In this document: piece after piece, positions 1-8,546 of the stretch | How the letters are laid out: every line of letters begins with the position of its first letter | Numbering within the stretch: position 1 is the stretch's first letter | DNA from: a bacterium | GTDB taxonomy: Bacteria; Cyanobacteriota; Vampirovibrionia; Gastranaerophilales; Gastranaerophilaceae | DNA: 38,335 nucleotides | Assembly (NCBI GenBank): GCA_017536545.1 | Contig: JAFXHF010000012.1 | Coordinates: forward strand, 1-38,335 | Direction of reading: 5' to 3' | Position numbers and translations under genes: made by a program | The notes under the pieces: model-generated | Told to the model about the DNA's origin: nothing | The model's input: the letters and a program-made list of their open reading frames with translations, nothing else | Databases searched by the model: none

Positions 1-336
1 ACTTAATTGTCTTGTTGTTACTACTGAACCATTTGACACTACGTTTTCTGCTTCGTATGATTGGGTGTAGTTCAAAATATACATACCATTTTGTTGTGCT
101 ATCAATGAATTAATTGTATTTGTTTCTGAGCCATCTACAAATGTATACACTGTTTTTGTGTAATCTTCTGATGATGGTGGTGTTGGAACTACCATATTAC
201 ACAATTGGCTATAATAATTTGCTGATTCGTTTGACAAAGATGTTCTTTGTTGGTTGATCTGTTGTCCTTCGAATTCTACGTTTGTCTTTCTTGCTGTCAA
301 GCTTAAAAATCTCGCTTGAGATGCTGCCATTCCCAT
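1..336 (-). CDS. N-terminal part of a paralogue of the 602-1645 protein (cut by window edge)
   Basis: An open frame runs from an ATG at 336 to the first base of the window without a stop, so only the first 112 residues are visible. It starts MGMAASQARFLSLTARK and shares most of its first 60 residues with the complete neighbour at 602-1645, including the EGQQINQQRT and CNMVVPTPPS stretches, and then diverges. A ribosome site (GAAAGGAAA) lies just before the ATG. The upstream sequence carries a sigma-28-like promoter (372-399). I do not recognise a named family. The short helical N-terminus without signal peptide or membrane segment, together with this promoter class, would suit an exported axial or surface-appendage protein, but that is inference. 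Confidence 0.8.
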   Translation of the reverse strand, partial: MGMAASQARFLSLTARKTNVEFEGQQINQQRTSLSNESANYYSQLCNMVVPTPPSSEDYTKTVYTFVDGSETNTINSLIAQQNGMYILNYTQSYEAENVVSNGSVVTTRQLS

Positions 337-371
337 GGTAGTTTCCTTTCATTTTGTTTCCTATGGGTGTA

Positions 372-399
372 TTATCGGCAAATAGACGAGAAATCTTTA
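372..399 (-). promoter_or_regulatory. Sigma-28/FliA-type promoter of the gene at 1-336
   Basis: On the minus strand TAAA (399-396) is followed after 16 bases by GCCGATAA (379-372). This matches the FliA/SigD consensus TAAA-N15-GCCGATAA/T with one extra spacer base. The predicted leader is about 30 bases. The -35 box falls inside the loop of a 15-bp perfect inverted repeat. Confidence 0.7.
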
Positions 400-414
400 A
401 TTTCTCGTCTATTT
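380..414. repeat. 15-bp perfect inverted repeat around the sigma-28-type -35 box
   Basis: Arms AAATAGACGAGAAAT (380-394) and its exact reverse complement (400-414) enclose a 5-base loop. On the minus strand the loop reads TAAAG, the -35 element, and the -10 box starts directly after the second arm. It could be a terminator for the upstream gene at 602-1645, a regulator site, or both. There is no clear T-tract on the minus strand, which weakens the terminator reading. Confidence 0.6.
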
Positions 415-475
415 ATTGTAATATTTCGTTACAAAAAACATCTTAAAAGGTATAATTAAAACGTACCATACCTGC

Positions 476-590
476 AGTTGGTGGCATATTGCCCCGTCCT
501 GACGAGGACTGTCTTGTATTTTGGCTTTTTGGCTCGCTGTGCGCATTGATTTAGCAAATCTTGCCAGCTGTTGGTGGCGTATTGCCCCGT
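476..590. repeat. Two near-identical 21-bp direct repeats in a GC-richer spacer
   Basis: GTTGGTGGCATATTGCCCCGT (about 477-497, read without its last base for the exact match) recurs at 570-590 with a single A/G difference. The two copies are about 93 bases apart in the spacer between the tandem paralogues. The stretch from about 475 to 601 is visibly richer in G and C than its surroundings. No protein family or known element was recognised. Confidence 0.5.
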
Positions 591-601
591 GCGGCCGAGC
601 A

Positions 602-1645
602 CTATGCGTTGAATGTTTTGAATGTAGTTTCGATGTTTTTGTTTAGAACTTTTTTAACTGCTTCCATTTCAGTTGAAATAGCTGTTTCTTCAGTATCTAA
701 TTGTTTCAAGTCTAATTCTAACGCTTTATCTTGTTGTTGAACAATTTCAATTTTAGAGTTAATTTCTTGAACTTTTTGGTCATATTGATATTGTTCATAT
801 TGGTATTTATTTAATGCATCATTGTAGGCATCTTCATCGGTAGTTGTATTTGTTGTCAAAGAGTATTCTTTTGCAATTTCGTTACCATCTGCATCATATT
901 CAATCAATGCAATTGAGATATATCTGCCTGTTGAATCTTTTTCAACTCTACCAAGTGCATTTAAAACTTCTTTAGTTTTAGTAGCTGTACCTAATGAGTA
1001 GCAGTTAATATTGCTTGTTGCAAAACCATTTACATAATTATTGTCATTTTCAACTGCATTTGCTTCATAGAAATATGGAACATATGAGCCTGAAACTGAA
1101 TCTTTAACATATCTTACATACCATTCATTTGTTGCTGCAGGGTCATTGAAAACTTTGTCATTCAACATTGATTGATAATATGTTTCTTGTTCCATCAAAT
1201 CATCCAATTGTGCTTGATCTAATGTACTTAGGTAAGGATCATTTGCAACTGTAGCTGCATCATATTGACCTAATTTTCTCAATTCAGTTGAGCCAACTTT
1301 ATATTTGCCACTTTCTTGAGCAATAATACTAGATGAAGCTGAAACAATTGAATAATCATCTTGCCATTGTTGAATATATGAAATCGAATATTCATTATTA
1401 CCTTTAGCAATCATTGAAGTAATAGTGTTAGTTAACGCACCATCATCGAATGTGTATGTTACTTTAGTGTAATCATCCACTGATGGAGGAGTAGGCACAA
1501 CCATATTACACAATTCTGAGTAGTAGCTGCCTGACTCATTAGATAATGTAGTTCTTTGTTGGTTAATTTGTTGACCTTCAAATTCCACATTATTTTTTCG
1601 TGCTGTTAGACACAAAAATCTTGCTTGTGAAGCTGACATTCCCAT
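602..1645 (-). CDS. Lineage-specific protein with helical ends, driven by a sigma-28-type promoter
   Basis: A 347-residue protein of unknown function, complete, with a GAAAGGAAC ribosome site before the ATG. It has no signal peptide and no membrane segment. The N-terminal 60 residues (MGMSASQARFLCLTARK, then EGQQINQQRT and CNMVVPTPPS) are nearly the same as in the adjacent truncated gene, so the two are tandem duplicates. The middle (about 60-270) is polar and rich in Tyr, Asn, Ser and Thr. The last 70 residues are strongly predicted to be helical and coiled-coil-like (YQYEQYQYDQKVQEINSKI and onward), ending in a phenylalanine-containing tail. Helical ends around a variable middle, with a FliA-like promoter, recall axial or appendage proteins such as flagellin-type or hook-associated subunits. 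I see no direct sequence match to those families. Confidence 0.85.
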   Translation of the reverse strand: MGMSASQARFLCLTARKNNVEFEGQQINQQRTTLSNESGSYYSELCNMVVPTPPSVDDYTKVTYTFDDGALTNTITSMIAKGNNEYSISYIQQWQDDYSIVSASSSIIAQESGKYKVGSTELRKLGQYDAATVANDPYLSTLDQAQLDDLMEQETYYQSMLNDKVFNDPAATNEWYVRYVKDSVSGSYVPYFYEANAVENDNNYVNGFATSNINCYSLGTATKTKEVLNALGRVEKDSTGRYISIALIEYDADGNEIAKEYSLTTNTTTDEDAYNDALNKYQYEQYQYDQKVQEINSKIEIVQQQDKALELDLKQLDTEETAISTEMEAVKKVLNKNIETTFKTFNA

Positions 1646-1687
1646 TTTGGTTGTTCCTTTCGTAACTTTTAGTATCCTATACCTCCA

Positions 1688-1715
1688 ATATCGGCACAGT
1701 TTTATTAAAACTTTA
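1688..1715 (-). promoter_or_regulatory. Sigma-28/FliA-type promoter of the gene at 602-1645
   Basis: On the minus strand TAAAGTTT begins at 1715 and GCCGATAT occupies 1695-1688, leaving 16 bases between TAAA and GCCGATAT. This has the same spacing as the promoter of the paralogue at 372-399 and is very close to the SigD/FliA consensus. The -10 box lies about 42 bases before the ATG. Confidence 0.75.
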
Positions 1716-1832
1716 GGATTTTAAGTCATTTGTTTACAATTCGTAACAATACAAAACATTAAATAATAATTAAGCAAACGAATAAATAATTATTTTTGCG
1801 GTAAAATAATATAAAGTAAGAAAGGGAACATT

Positions 1833-2681
1833 ATGTGGGATTATTCAGAAAAGGTTATGGACCATTATAGAAACCCAAGAAACGTTGGAGCTATTGACGA
1901 TGCTGACGCTGTTGGTGTAGCTGGTTCTTTAACTTGTGGTGACCAATTAAAAATATATTTAAAAATAGAAAACAACATTGTAACAGATGCAAAATTTCAA
2001 ACTTTCGGATGTGGATCTGCGGTTGCAAGCTCAAGCATCTTAACCGAAATGATTATTGGAAAAACTGTTGAAGAAGTTAAAAAGATAACTAATAAAGACA
2101 TCGCAGATGAATTAGGGGGACTTCCACCTGAAAAAATGCACTGTTCTGTTATGGGTTATGAAGCTTTAGAAGATGCTTTGAAAAACTTCAACAAAGAAGA
2201 ATATGTTGACCTTGATGACTTGTTAGGCAAAAAACCTCAGGAACAAAAAGGTAAAATTATTTGTACTTGTTTCCAAATTACTGAAGATTTAATTTGGGAT
2301 GCAATCAAACAAAACGGATTAAAAACCGTGGACGAAGTAACAAATTACACAAAAGCTGGTGGTGCTTGCGGTAAATGTAAATCAATTATCCAAGACGTAA
2401 TTGACACTTACTATAACAAACAACAAGCTGAAGTAGATAAATTAACTCCAACACAATGGATTCTAAAAGTTAACAATGTTATCGAAACTCAAATTTCACC
2501 TGAATTACAAAAAGATGGTGGAGATATTGAATTAGTAGATATCAAAAACAAAAGTATCTACGTAAAATTAAAAGGTAGATGTTCAGGTTGTAAAAATTCA
2601 ACTATGACATTGAAAAACTTTGCAGAAAAAGTTCTTAAAGATTCTTTAGGAACTGACATCACTCTTATCGAGGTTAAATAA
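1833..2681 (+). CDS. nifU: NifU-type Fe-S cluster scaffold protein
   Basis: A full-length, three-domain NifU of 282 residues. Residues 1-125 are the IscU-like scaffold, with its three cluster-ligand cysteines at C35 (LTCGDQ), C60 (FGCGS) and C104 (HCSVMG). Residues 140-190 form the central [2Fe-2S] BFD-like domain with C144, C146, C179 and C182. Residues 205-282 are the C-terminal Nfu domain with the CSGC pair C250/C253. NifU receives sulfur from NifS, builds [2Fe-2S] or [4Fe-4S] clusters and hands them to apoproteins in the cytoplasm. The ribosome site AGAAAGGG precedes the ATG. Its stop overlaps the nifS start in a TAATG junction, so the pair is translationally coupled. No nitrogenase genes are visible, so a general housekeeping Fe-S role is likely. 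Confidence 0.96.
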   Translation: MWDYSEKVMDHYRNPRNVGAIDDADAVGVAGSLTCGDQLKIYLKIENNIVTDAKFQTFGCGSAVASSSILTEMIIGKTVEEVKKITNKDIADELGGLPPEKMHCSVMGYEALEDALKNFNKEEYVDLDDLLGKKPQEQKGKIICTCFQITEDLIWDAIKQNGLKTVDEVTNYTKAGGACGKCKSIIQDVIDTYYNKQQAEVDKLTPTQWILKVNNVIETQISPELQKDGGDIELVDIKNKSIYVKLKGRCSGCKNSTMTLKNFAEKVLKDSLGTDITLIEVK

Positions 2682-3880
2682 TGACAAACAAATTGATATA
2701 TTTAGATAATAACGCAACAACTAAAGTTGATGAAAAAGTATTAGAAGAAATGATGCCGTTTTTCAAAGAGGAATACGCAAACCCTTCTAGCATGTATAAT
2801 TTCAGCCGTAGATCTTCTAATGCAATAAAAGAAGCTAGAGTTAAAATTAGAGATTTCGTTAATGCCCAAGACGAAAAAGAAATTCTTTTCACTTCTTGCG
2901 GTTCTGAAAGTGCAAACACGGCAATTCGTGGCGTATTAAACTACAACAAAACGAAAAAACACATTATAACATCAAAAGTTGAACACCCTTGCGTTCTAAA
3001 TTTATATCAAGCATTAGAAAAACAAGGATATAGAGTTGACTATATTGGAGTAAACTCAAATGGTGAACTAGACCTTGAAGAACTAGCAGCTGCAGTTTGC
3101 GAAGATACTGCTTTAGTTTCAATAATGTGGGCAAATAATGAAACTGGTGTAATTAACCCAATCGACAAAATTTCAGAAATCGTTAAATCTAAAAACAAAG
3201 ATACAAAATTATTTGTCGATGCGGTTCAAGTTGCAGGTAAAATTCCAATTGATGTTCAAGCAAATGGTGTTGATTTGCTAGGTATTTCTGGACATAAATT
3301 CCATGCTCCAAAAGGGGTTGGGGCTTTATATGTCAATTCAAAAACAATGATTACTCCACTAATTATTGGTGGACACCAAGAAAAAGGTAAACGTGCAGGG
3401 ACAGAAAACACTCCATATATCGTGGGATTGGGTAAAGCTGCTGAACTTGCTCAAAGTTATTTAGACTATGAATTAACTGAAGTTAAACGTCTTAGAGATA
3501 AATTAGAGTCAAATATTCTAAGCAAAATTTATAATGCAAGACTAAATACAGGTGTTGCAAATAGAGTTCCAAACACTACAAATATCGGTTTTGAATATAT
3601 TGAGGGCGAGTTAATTCTACTTCACTTATCTGACCTTGGAATTTGTGCGTCTTCAGGTTCAGCTTGTACATCAGGTTCACTTGAGCCAAGCCATGTTTTA
3701 AGAGCCATGAATGTTCCATTCACCGCAATTCACGGAAGTATTCGTTGGAGCTTAAGTAGATATACTACAGAAGAAGAAATAGATTATGTAATTGAAAAAC
3801 TTCCTGGAATTATTGAAAAAGCAACATCTATTTCACCTTATCAAAATGAGCTTCAAGCTTTAAAAAATTTGCGAAAATAA
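2681..3880 (+). CDS. nifS: Cysteine desulfurase NifS/IscS
   Basis: A class V PLP-dependent aminotransferase-fold enzyme of 399 residues that removes sulfur from cysteine as a persulfide and passes it to NifU. Visible landmarks are the N-terminal YLDNNATT, the substrate/PLP region EHP (H102), D180 with Q183, the Schiff-base lysine K206 in GISGHKFHAPKG, and the catalytic cysteine C329 in ASSGSACTSG. The short gap before ACTSG and the fusion-free layout fit the NifS/IscS group (group I) rather than SufS. The start overlaps the nifU stop by one base. A strong hairpin terminator follows at about 3908. The gene symbol is chosen from pairing with nifU; iscS would be functionally equivalent. Confidence 0.95.
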   Translation: MTNKLIYLDNNATTKVDEKVLEEMMPFFKEEYANPSSMYNFSRRSSNAIKEARVKIRDFVNAQDEKEILFTSCGSESANTAIRGVLNYNKTKKHIITSKVEHPCVLNLYQALEKQGYRVDYIGVNSNGELDLEELAAAVCEDTALVSIMWANNETGVINPIDKISEIVKSKNKDTKLFVDAVQVAGKIPIDVQANGVDLLGISGHKFHAPKGVGALYVNSKTMITPLIIGGHQEKGKRAGTENTPYIVGLGKAAELAQSYLDYELTEVKRLRDKLESNILSKIYNARLNTGVANRVPNTTNIGFEYIEGELILLHLSDLGICASSGSACTSGSLEPSHVLRAMNVPFTAIHGSIRWSLSRYTTEEEIDYVIEKLPGIIEKATSISPYQNELQALKNLRK

Positions 3881-3907
3881 ATTTGAATAGACAAATAAAC
3901 TAAATAA

Positions 3908-3942
3908 AAAGTCCTATAATAATCAAATTATAGGACTTTTAT
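3908..3942 (+). terminator. Terminator of nifU-nifS
   Basis: AAAGTCCTATAAT and its reverse complement ATTATAGGACTTT form a 13-bp stem with a short AT loop, ending in TTTT. It is placed 30 bases after nifS. Confidence 0.85.
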
Positions 3943-4042
3943 CTTAGAAAAATATACTTAATTTATCTCTGCAAAAGACTCCAAGATTGTTGAATAGGTT
4001 TAGACATAAAAAAACTTTATTCTAACTCTAAGGAGTTCAATT

Positions 4043-5023
4043 ATGAAAAAACTAATTCTGATCTTCACGCTATTCTTGTCTTGTCAATGTACATTCGCAA
4101 GTCAAAACAGCGTAATTTTAGACAAAATAGAAAATTCAATTTTTGGGTATACATACTCAAATGAAACTGAACTATCTCGGCTTAATCGTATAGAAGAAAA
4201 TGTTTACGGCAAAAGTTCTACTGGACAAATACAAAACAGAGTCGCTAAACTTAAAAAAGATTTATCCGCAGATCTGATGGGACAAGAAATAGAACCAAGA
4301 GAGGATACATTTGCTGAACCTGAAGATTCTTGGGTTTTTGCAAAAGAACCTGTCGAATCTACAAAAATTCAATACCCAGCAATCGATGAACTTGAACAGC
4401 ATATTTTCAAAAAAGATTTTAAAGATCAAAATATAAAAACGAGATTATCAAATCTTGAAAAGAAAACTTTTGGAAAAACATATGAAAGCGAAGATTTATC
4501 AAGTAGAGTTGATAGATTAAAAGCTGAAATAAAACCTAGAAAATTCATGGATAATCAAATAGCACAACAAGAAAATTCATTCTACAATGGTGATATTGGC
4601 AAAATGGATGAAAACTATCACCTTAGTGAATACGGAGATATGTTTGATTATGAAGATTATAATAACAACAGCCGAAGAATCATCGACGATTATACCTACG
4701 ATGGGTATGATGAGTACTCCCCAAGTAGAAGCATCTTTAACAAACCTTCCAAACCTCTAAATATAACTACAATAGAAAAAACTCTATATAATCAAAAATA
4801 TGAAAATGAACCTATGCAAGCAAGATTATCAAGAGTTGAGTCGAGTGTATTTGGAACTGTATTTGGAAACGACAGCGATGAAGAAAGAATCGCCAGACTA
4901 TCAAGTGCAATAAATGCACAAAAATCAGCCAGCCGATACGACAGTAACAAGATTGGTAGAAATCTTGGTACTGCCTTTCAAATCGGAACAATCTTATTAA
5001 TGGTTTTAGCCTGCATTCTGTAA
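4043..5023 (+). CDS. Exported three-repeat protein with C-terminal membrane anchor
   Basis: A 326-residue protein of unknown function. It has a typical signal peptide (MKKLILIFTLFLSCQCTFAS, cleavage likely after A19-S20), although C14/C16 near the end of the hydrophobic stretch leave a lipoprotein possible. Three related units follow at about 25-74, 114-163 and 242-290. Each contains a pattern like (I/L)E..(I/L)(F/Y)...Y......(R)L..(L/V)E...(F/Y)GK, then an RL- or RV-containing end. A low-complexity acidic Tyr/Asp/Asn linker (180-240) separates units two and three. The last 18 residues (309-326) are hydrophobic and could anchor the C-terminus in a membrane. An AAGGAG ribosome site sits 7 bases before the ATG. 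It probably acts in the periplasm or envelope; nothing in the sequence indicates an enzyme. Confidence 0.85.
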   Translation: MKKLILIFTLFLSCQCTFASQNSVILDKIENSIFGYTYSNETELSRLNRIEENVYGKSSTGQIQNRVAKLKKDLSADLMGQEIEPREDTFAEPEDSWVFAKEPVESTKIQYPAIDELEQHIFKKDFKDQNIKTRLSNLEKKTFGKTYESEDLSSRVDRLKAEIKPRKFMDNQIAQQENSFYNGDIGKMDENYHLSEYGDMFDYEDYNNNSRRIIDDYTYDGYDEYSPSRSIFNKPSKPLNITTIEKTLYNQKYENEPMQARLSRVESSVFGTVFGNDSDEERIARLSSAINAQKSASRYDSNKIGRNLGTAFQIGTILLMVLACIL

Positions 5024-5025
5024 TT

Positions 5026-8000
5026 TTATTGTGCGTTTTTCAAAACGCCTTTGAATAAGTTTTTCAAATTCTCAGCACTTTGCTTACTACTTTCTTTTGC
5101 AGCTTGAGCATCTGATTTTGCTTGACTAAACGCATCTTTGAATGATTGAACAGTATTTTTAACTGCTTCGTGAGCATCTTTTAACTCTTGTTTTATATCA
5201 ATTTCTGAAGTATCACAAACTGACAACCACTTGAAGCTTCTTACAGAGGAAGCACTTGCCGCAGAACCTACAAATTCAACTTTAAAATCCTTGTACAACT
5301 CACTACCTGTACTTAACGCAGGAATATCTGCAGTATTTTCTTTTTCAGGATTAGCAGTCAATTGCCCCAAAACACTTGAAGTTGCGGCTCCAAATTTAGG
5401 GATGTAAGCAAGCAATTTATCCGCAGAAAGCTCACCTAATGGCCCTAAAACAGAAACAACTTTTGAATCTAATCTTCCTAAAATTAATAAATCTGCAGTA
5501 TTTGGTAAAATATTATATTTTCCTGTAACGTGATATGCCATCAATGGTCCTACAACATCTATTTTTGTAATGTTAGCACTACCATTTGCTAGCGTTAAAT
5601 TACCAACAATAGATTTATATTTATCGGCTTCCTGAACAATTTGAAGTGATGATAATGCAGATATTGCAGCTTTTAAAATCGAATTTGAAGAAACGTTTTG
5701 TGCCGCAACTAGATTTTCCAAACGCCCGATACCAATAAATCTTCCTTCACCAATTTTAAAATCGATATTACCAGCCATAGACTGAATAATTTCTTTATCT
5801 GTCACACCGTGCATTGTTAATTTTGTACCAAAATCAAGAACCCCTGTTAGAGCATTCGGAATTCCAACCGCACCTTGGACTGCCTTTGTAGAATTCAATT
5901 TCTCACCAGTCATTTCAAGTACAATCTTTGTTGTCATAATATCATAAGATAATTTACCCTTTAGATTACCATCAAAAGCCTTACCTGCTAAGTCAGTTAA
6001 GTACAATTTTGTATAATCTTTTAAAGAAACATTACCTGTAATATCAGTTGCAACAATTCCTCCAACTTTAATTTCTTTTAATGATGCAACACCATTTAAA
6101 ATTGGACCAGCCAAATCAACAACTAAATCGCTCATCTTGAATAAGAAATCAGTCATTGAAATATCAGTAACGTTAACTGTACCCCTCATTTGAGGATTCA
6201 TTGCATTTCCCACAATTGAGACTGTACCATTTGCTGACATATTTGAATTTGGAACACCCCATATTGGGAACGATACCAAATTTGGAATAGATAAATTCAA
6301 ATTCAAAGTAGGATTAGAATACAATTTAGTAACATCACCACCCAATTTAGCTATCATCGTTTTATTATTTGAGATACCAGTATTTGTTAAATTTAAAGTA
6401 TCACCAATAATTTCTATATTTGAATGTATTTTAGTATTTTGACCTTTTAATAAATCGACATCAGCTAAAGCAATGTAATTATTCGGATCAGCTTCTAAAT
6501 TAACTTTTATATTTTGGACTTTAGTATTACCATCAACTACAACATTTAATGGCATTTGACCTTTATAAGAAATCAAATCTCTAAATTCTTTAGGTAATAA
6601 AATTGCAACATCATTAGATTTCAAATTACCAGAAGCTTTTAAATCCATATGTAACTTGTCAGATAAATAGTTAGTTACAACCCCAGTTATATCAATCCTT
6701 GAGTTATTAAACATCAAATATGAGTCCTTGATATTTATACTTTTAGGGTCAATAACAACCTTTGTTGTCGGAACAGCTATTTTTGACATTGGATGAGTTA
6801 AATTTAAAGCATTTACATTAACTTCACCTGATGCAGTTTTACCATCATAATTTGCAGTAACTTCTGCTTTATTCAAACCTACAGAAAGTTGTGCAGGCTT
6901 GTTATACAAATTCAAATCATCAACACTTGCCACCAATTCTGGTTTAATTGAATTTAATTTACCTTTAACATTAGCGTTCATTGAAACTGAACCACTCTTG
7001 ATGTCATTATCTTTCAATAAAGCCATCTGACCGCAAGCTGCAATTAAACCTTTCAAAGACAATTTATCAGCAACAAGACTCAAATCTGTTGTAGAATCTG
7101 CTAAAATTGAACCTGTCAATTTTAATGGATGACCTAAAATTGAAAATCCTGCATCTTTGATTTGAACATTATTATTATCTAAATCGACATCAGCTTTAAT
7201 ATCATCAATTTTAACATTGTATAAACCATAAGAAATAGTTGATGGAACAACTTTTAAATAACCTTCTGAATTTACTTTTTTCATATCTGACTGGATATTA
7301 AAATCAGCATCAAAGCCACCTGTTGCTGTCAAAGTTGCAAAATCTTTATATCCAAAAGATTCAGCAATACTATCAATCAGCCTGAATAAATTATTGAACT
7401 TAGCATTTGAGCGAAAAGTCATATCAATTGAAGGCTTTTTACCACCTACTAAATTACCAATAATTTGAGTATTCTCAGATTTATCAAATGATGAGTACAT
7501 AATCGAATCAATAACTGTTTTACTTCCTTTAAATTTCATATCAAAATAACTTTCAGGTAGTTTTTTACCATTAACAGCAACAGTCATATCACTAACTTTT
7601 AAGCCCCCGTCAACTTTTAAATTTTTAAAAGTTCCTGAAGTTTTAATGTCAGCTAATAAATTGGAGCTGAATTGATTACGTTTCACCCCATTTAAAATAT
7701 CAATCACATTAAATGGCATAGCAAATTGTTCTTGAGTTTGAGGTTGAGCATCAGTTGAGATTGCAACTTCTTTTGGGAAAATCAAATCGTGTAACTGAAT
7801 ATTTGGCATAATATCATTATTTACTTTAACATCGTAATTAGAAATTACAGCCTCATCAAACACAACACTACCATTTGTAGAGAATTTAACCTTTTTATCT
7901 AAAACAAAATCAGAGACTTTTAAATTTGAGCCATCTACAAAATAAGTTTTATTAGTTACAACATCAGATACTCCAAACTTATAAGATTTAACACTAATAT

Positions 8001-8484
8001 TTGGTAAATGATTAGAAAGTTTTATTCCAAGAGGCAAAGTCATAGGCTCGGTTGATACATCTTTTTTTACTTCTGAGTTCGGCAAATAATCCATCAATAA
8101 CAAATTCCCATCTTTTTTGATAGCAATATCAGCGGTAATATCATCAGCAAAAACACTATCAATACGGATTTTACGAGCCAAAATAGGAAGTAATGCTAAT
8201 TTACCTCCAATATTCTTAGCTGAGAAAAACGGGGTTTTTGAATTTGGCAAAGATAGAGAAACCTCTCCAACTTTAGCCCCTGCAGATAAATTCCAAGAAG
8301 TAACAACAGAAATTTTATCAACTTTTGTTTCAAAACCAGTTGACTCTTTTACTATTTTTTCTATCTCTCCTTTATAAGAATTTGCTATAGGCGACAATAT
8401 CAAAGGAAGTGCCAAAAATAACACATACACACCTAACAATGTATAACCCGTGATAATACCAAATCTTTTCAATTTATTACTCAT
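5026..8484 (-). CDS. AsmA-family (AsmA/TamB-like) envelope protein
   Basis: A 1152-residue protein with one N-terminal membrane helix (about residues 9-32), then an AsmA-like start (YKGEIEKIVKESTGFETKV) and hundreds of residues of beta-rich repeats typical of the bridge-like lipid-transfer superfamily (AsmA, YhdP, TamB). Near the C-terminus the AsmA-C type region is seen (GEGRFIGIGRLENLVAAQN, then LTLANGSANITKIDVVGPL), followed by a Lys/Ala-rich helical tail. Family members are anchored in the inner membrane, span the periplasm and help move phospholipid or lipopolysaccharide-related lipid to the outer membrane. This fits the Kdo genes elsewhere in the window. The start is supported by AGGTAGGG before the ATG. 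Its 3' end converges on the three-repeat protein gene with a gap of only 2 bases. Confidence 0.88.
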   Translation of the reverse strand: MSNKLKRFGIITGYTLLGVYVLFLALPLILSPIANSYKGEIEKIVKESTGFETKVDKISVVTSWNLSAGAKVGEVSLSLPNSKTPFFSAKNIGGKLALLPILARKIRIDSVFADDITADIAIKKDGNLLLMDYLPNSEVKKDVSTEPMTLPLGIKLSNHLPNISVKSYKFGVSDVVTNKTYFVDGSNLKVSDFVLDKKVKFSTNGSVVFDEAVISNYDVKVNNDIMPNIQLHDLIFPKEVAISTDAQPQTQEQFAMPFNVIDILNGVKRNQFSSNLLADIKTSGTFKNLKVDGGLKVSDMTVAVNGKKLPESYFDMKFKGSKTVIDSIMYSSFDKSENTQIIGNLVGGKKPSIDMTFRSNAKFNNLFRLIDSIAESFGYKDFATLTATGGFDADFNIQSDMKKVNSEGYLKVVPSTISYGLYNVKIDDIKADVDLDNNNVQIKDAGFSILGHPLKLTGSILADSTTDLSLVADKLSLKGLIAACGQMALLKDNDIKSGSVSMNANVKGKLNSIKPELVASVDDLNLYNKPAQLSVGLNKAEVTANYDGKTASGEVNVNALNLTHPMSKIAVPTTKVVIDPKSINIKDSYLMFNNSRIDITGVVTNYLSDKLHMDLKASGNLKSNDVAILLPKEFRDLISYKGQMPLNVVVDGNTKVQNIKVNLEADPNNYIALADVDLLKGQNTKIHSNIEIIGDTLNLTNTGISNNKTMIAKLGGDVTKLYSNPTLNLNLSIPNLVSFPIWGVPNSNMSANGTVSIVGNAMNPQMRGTVNVTDISMTDFLFKMSDLVVDLAGPILNGVASLKEIKVGGIVATDITGNVSLKDYTKLYLTDLAGKAFDGNLKGKLSYDIMTTKIVLEMTGEKLNSTKAVQGAVGIPNALTGVLDFGTKLTMHGVTDKEIIQSMAGNIDFKIGEGRFIGIGRLENLVAAQNVSSNSILKAAISALSSLQIVQEADKYKSIVGNLTLANGSANITKIDVVGPLMAYHVTGKYNILPNTADLLILGRLDSKVVSVLGPLGELSADKLLAYIPKFGAATSSVLGQLTANPEKENTADIPALSTGSELYKDFKVEFVGSAASASSVRSFKWLSVCDTSEIDIKQELKDAHEAVKNTVQSFKDAFSQAKSDAQAAKESSKQSAENLKNLFKGVLKNAQ

Positions 8485-8546
8485 AACCCTACCTCAACAA
8501 TTTATGTATAAGATTATTTTATCACAAAACGAGAAGTCCAGATTAA

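Noticed and set aside
409..546. 45-codon open frame on the minus strand across the GC-richer spacer
   Set aside because: No ribosome site before its ATG, it ends inside the hairpin arm, and nothing supports translation; kept only as part of the spacer finding.
1727..1741. 15-mer CATTTGTTTACAATT shared with the minus strand near 11531-11545
   Set aside because: It lies in different positions relative to the flanking genes, and in sequence this AT-rich a single 15-base match can be chance.
1833..3880. nifU-nifS as evidence for nitrogen fixation
   Set aside because: No nitrogenase or assembly genes are present; NifU/NifS pairs serve general Fe-S assembly in many non-fixing anaerobes.
5033..5048. 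GCGTTTTTCAAAACGC inverted repeat at the end of the AsmA-like gene as a terminator
   Set aside because: It is within the last codons of the gene and is not followed by a T-tract on either strand.
8117..8377. Plus-strand frame of 86 codons inside the AsmA-like gene
   Set aside because: It lies fully antisense within a well-supported gene, with no ribosome site and no family resemblance.
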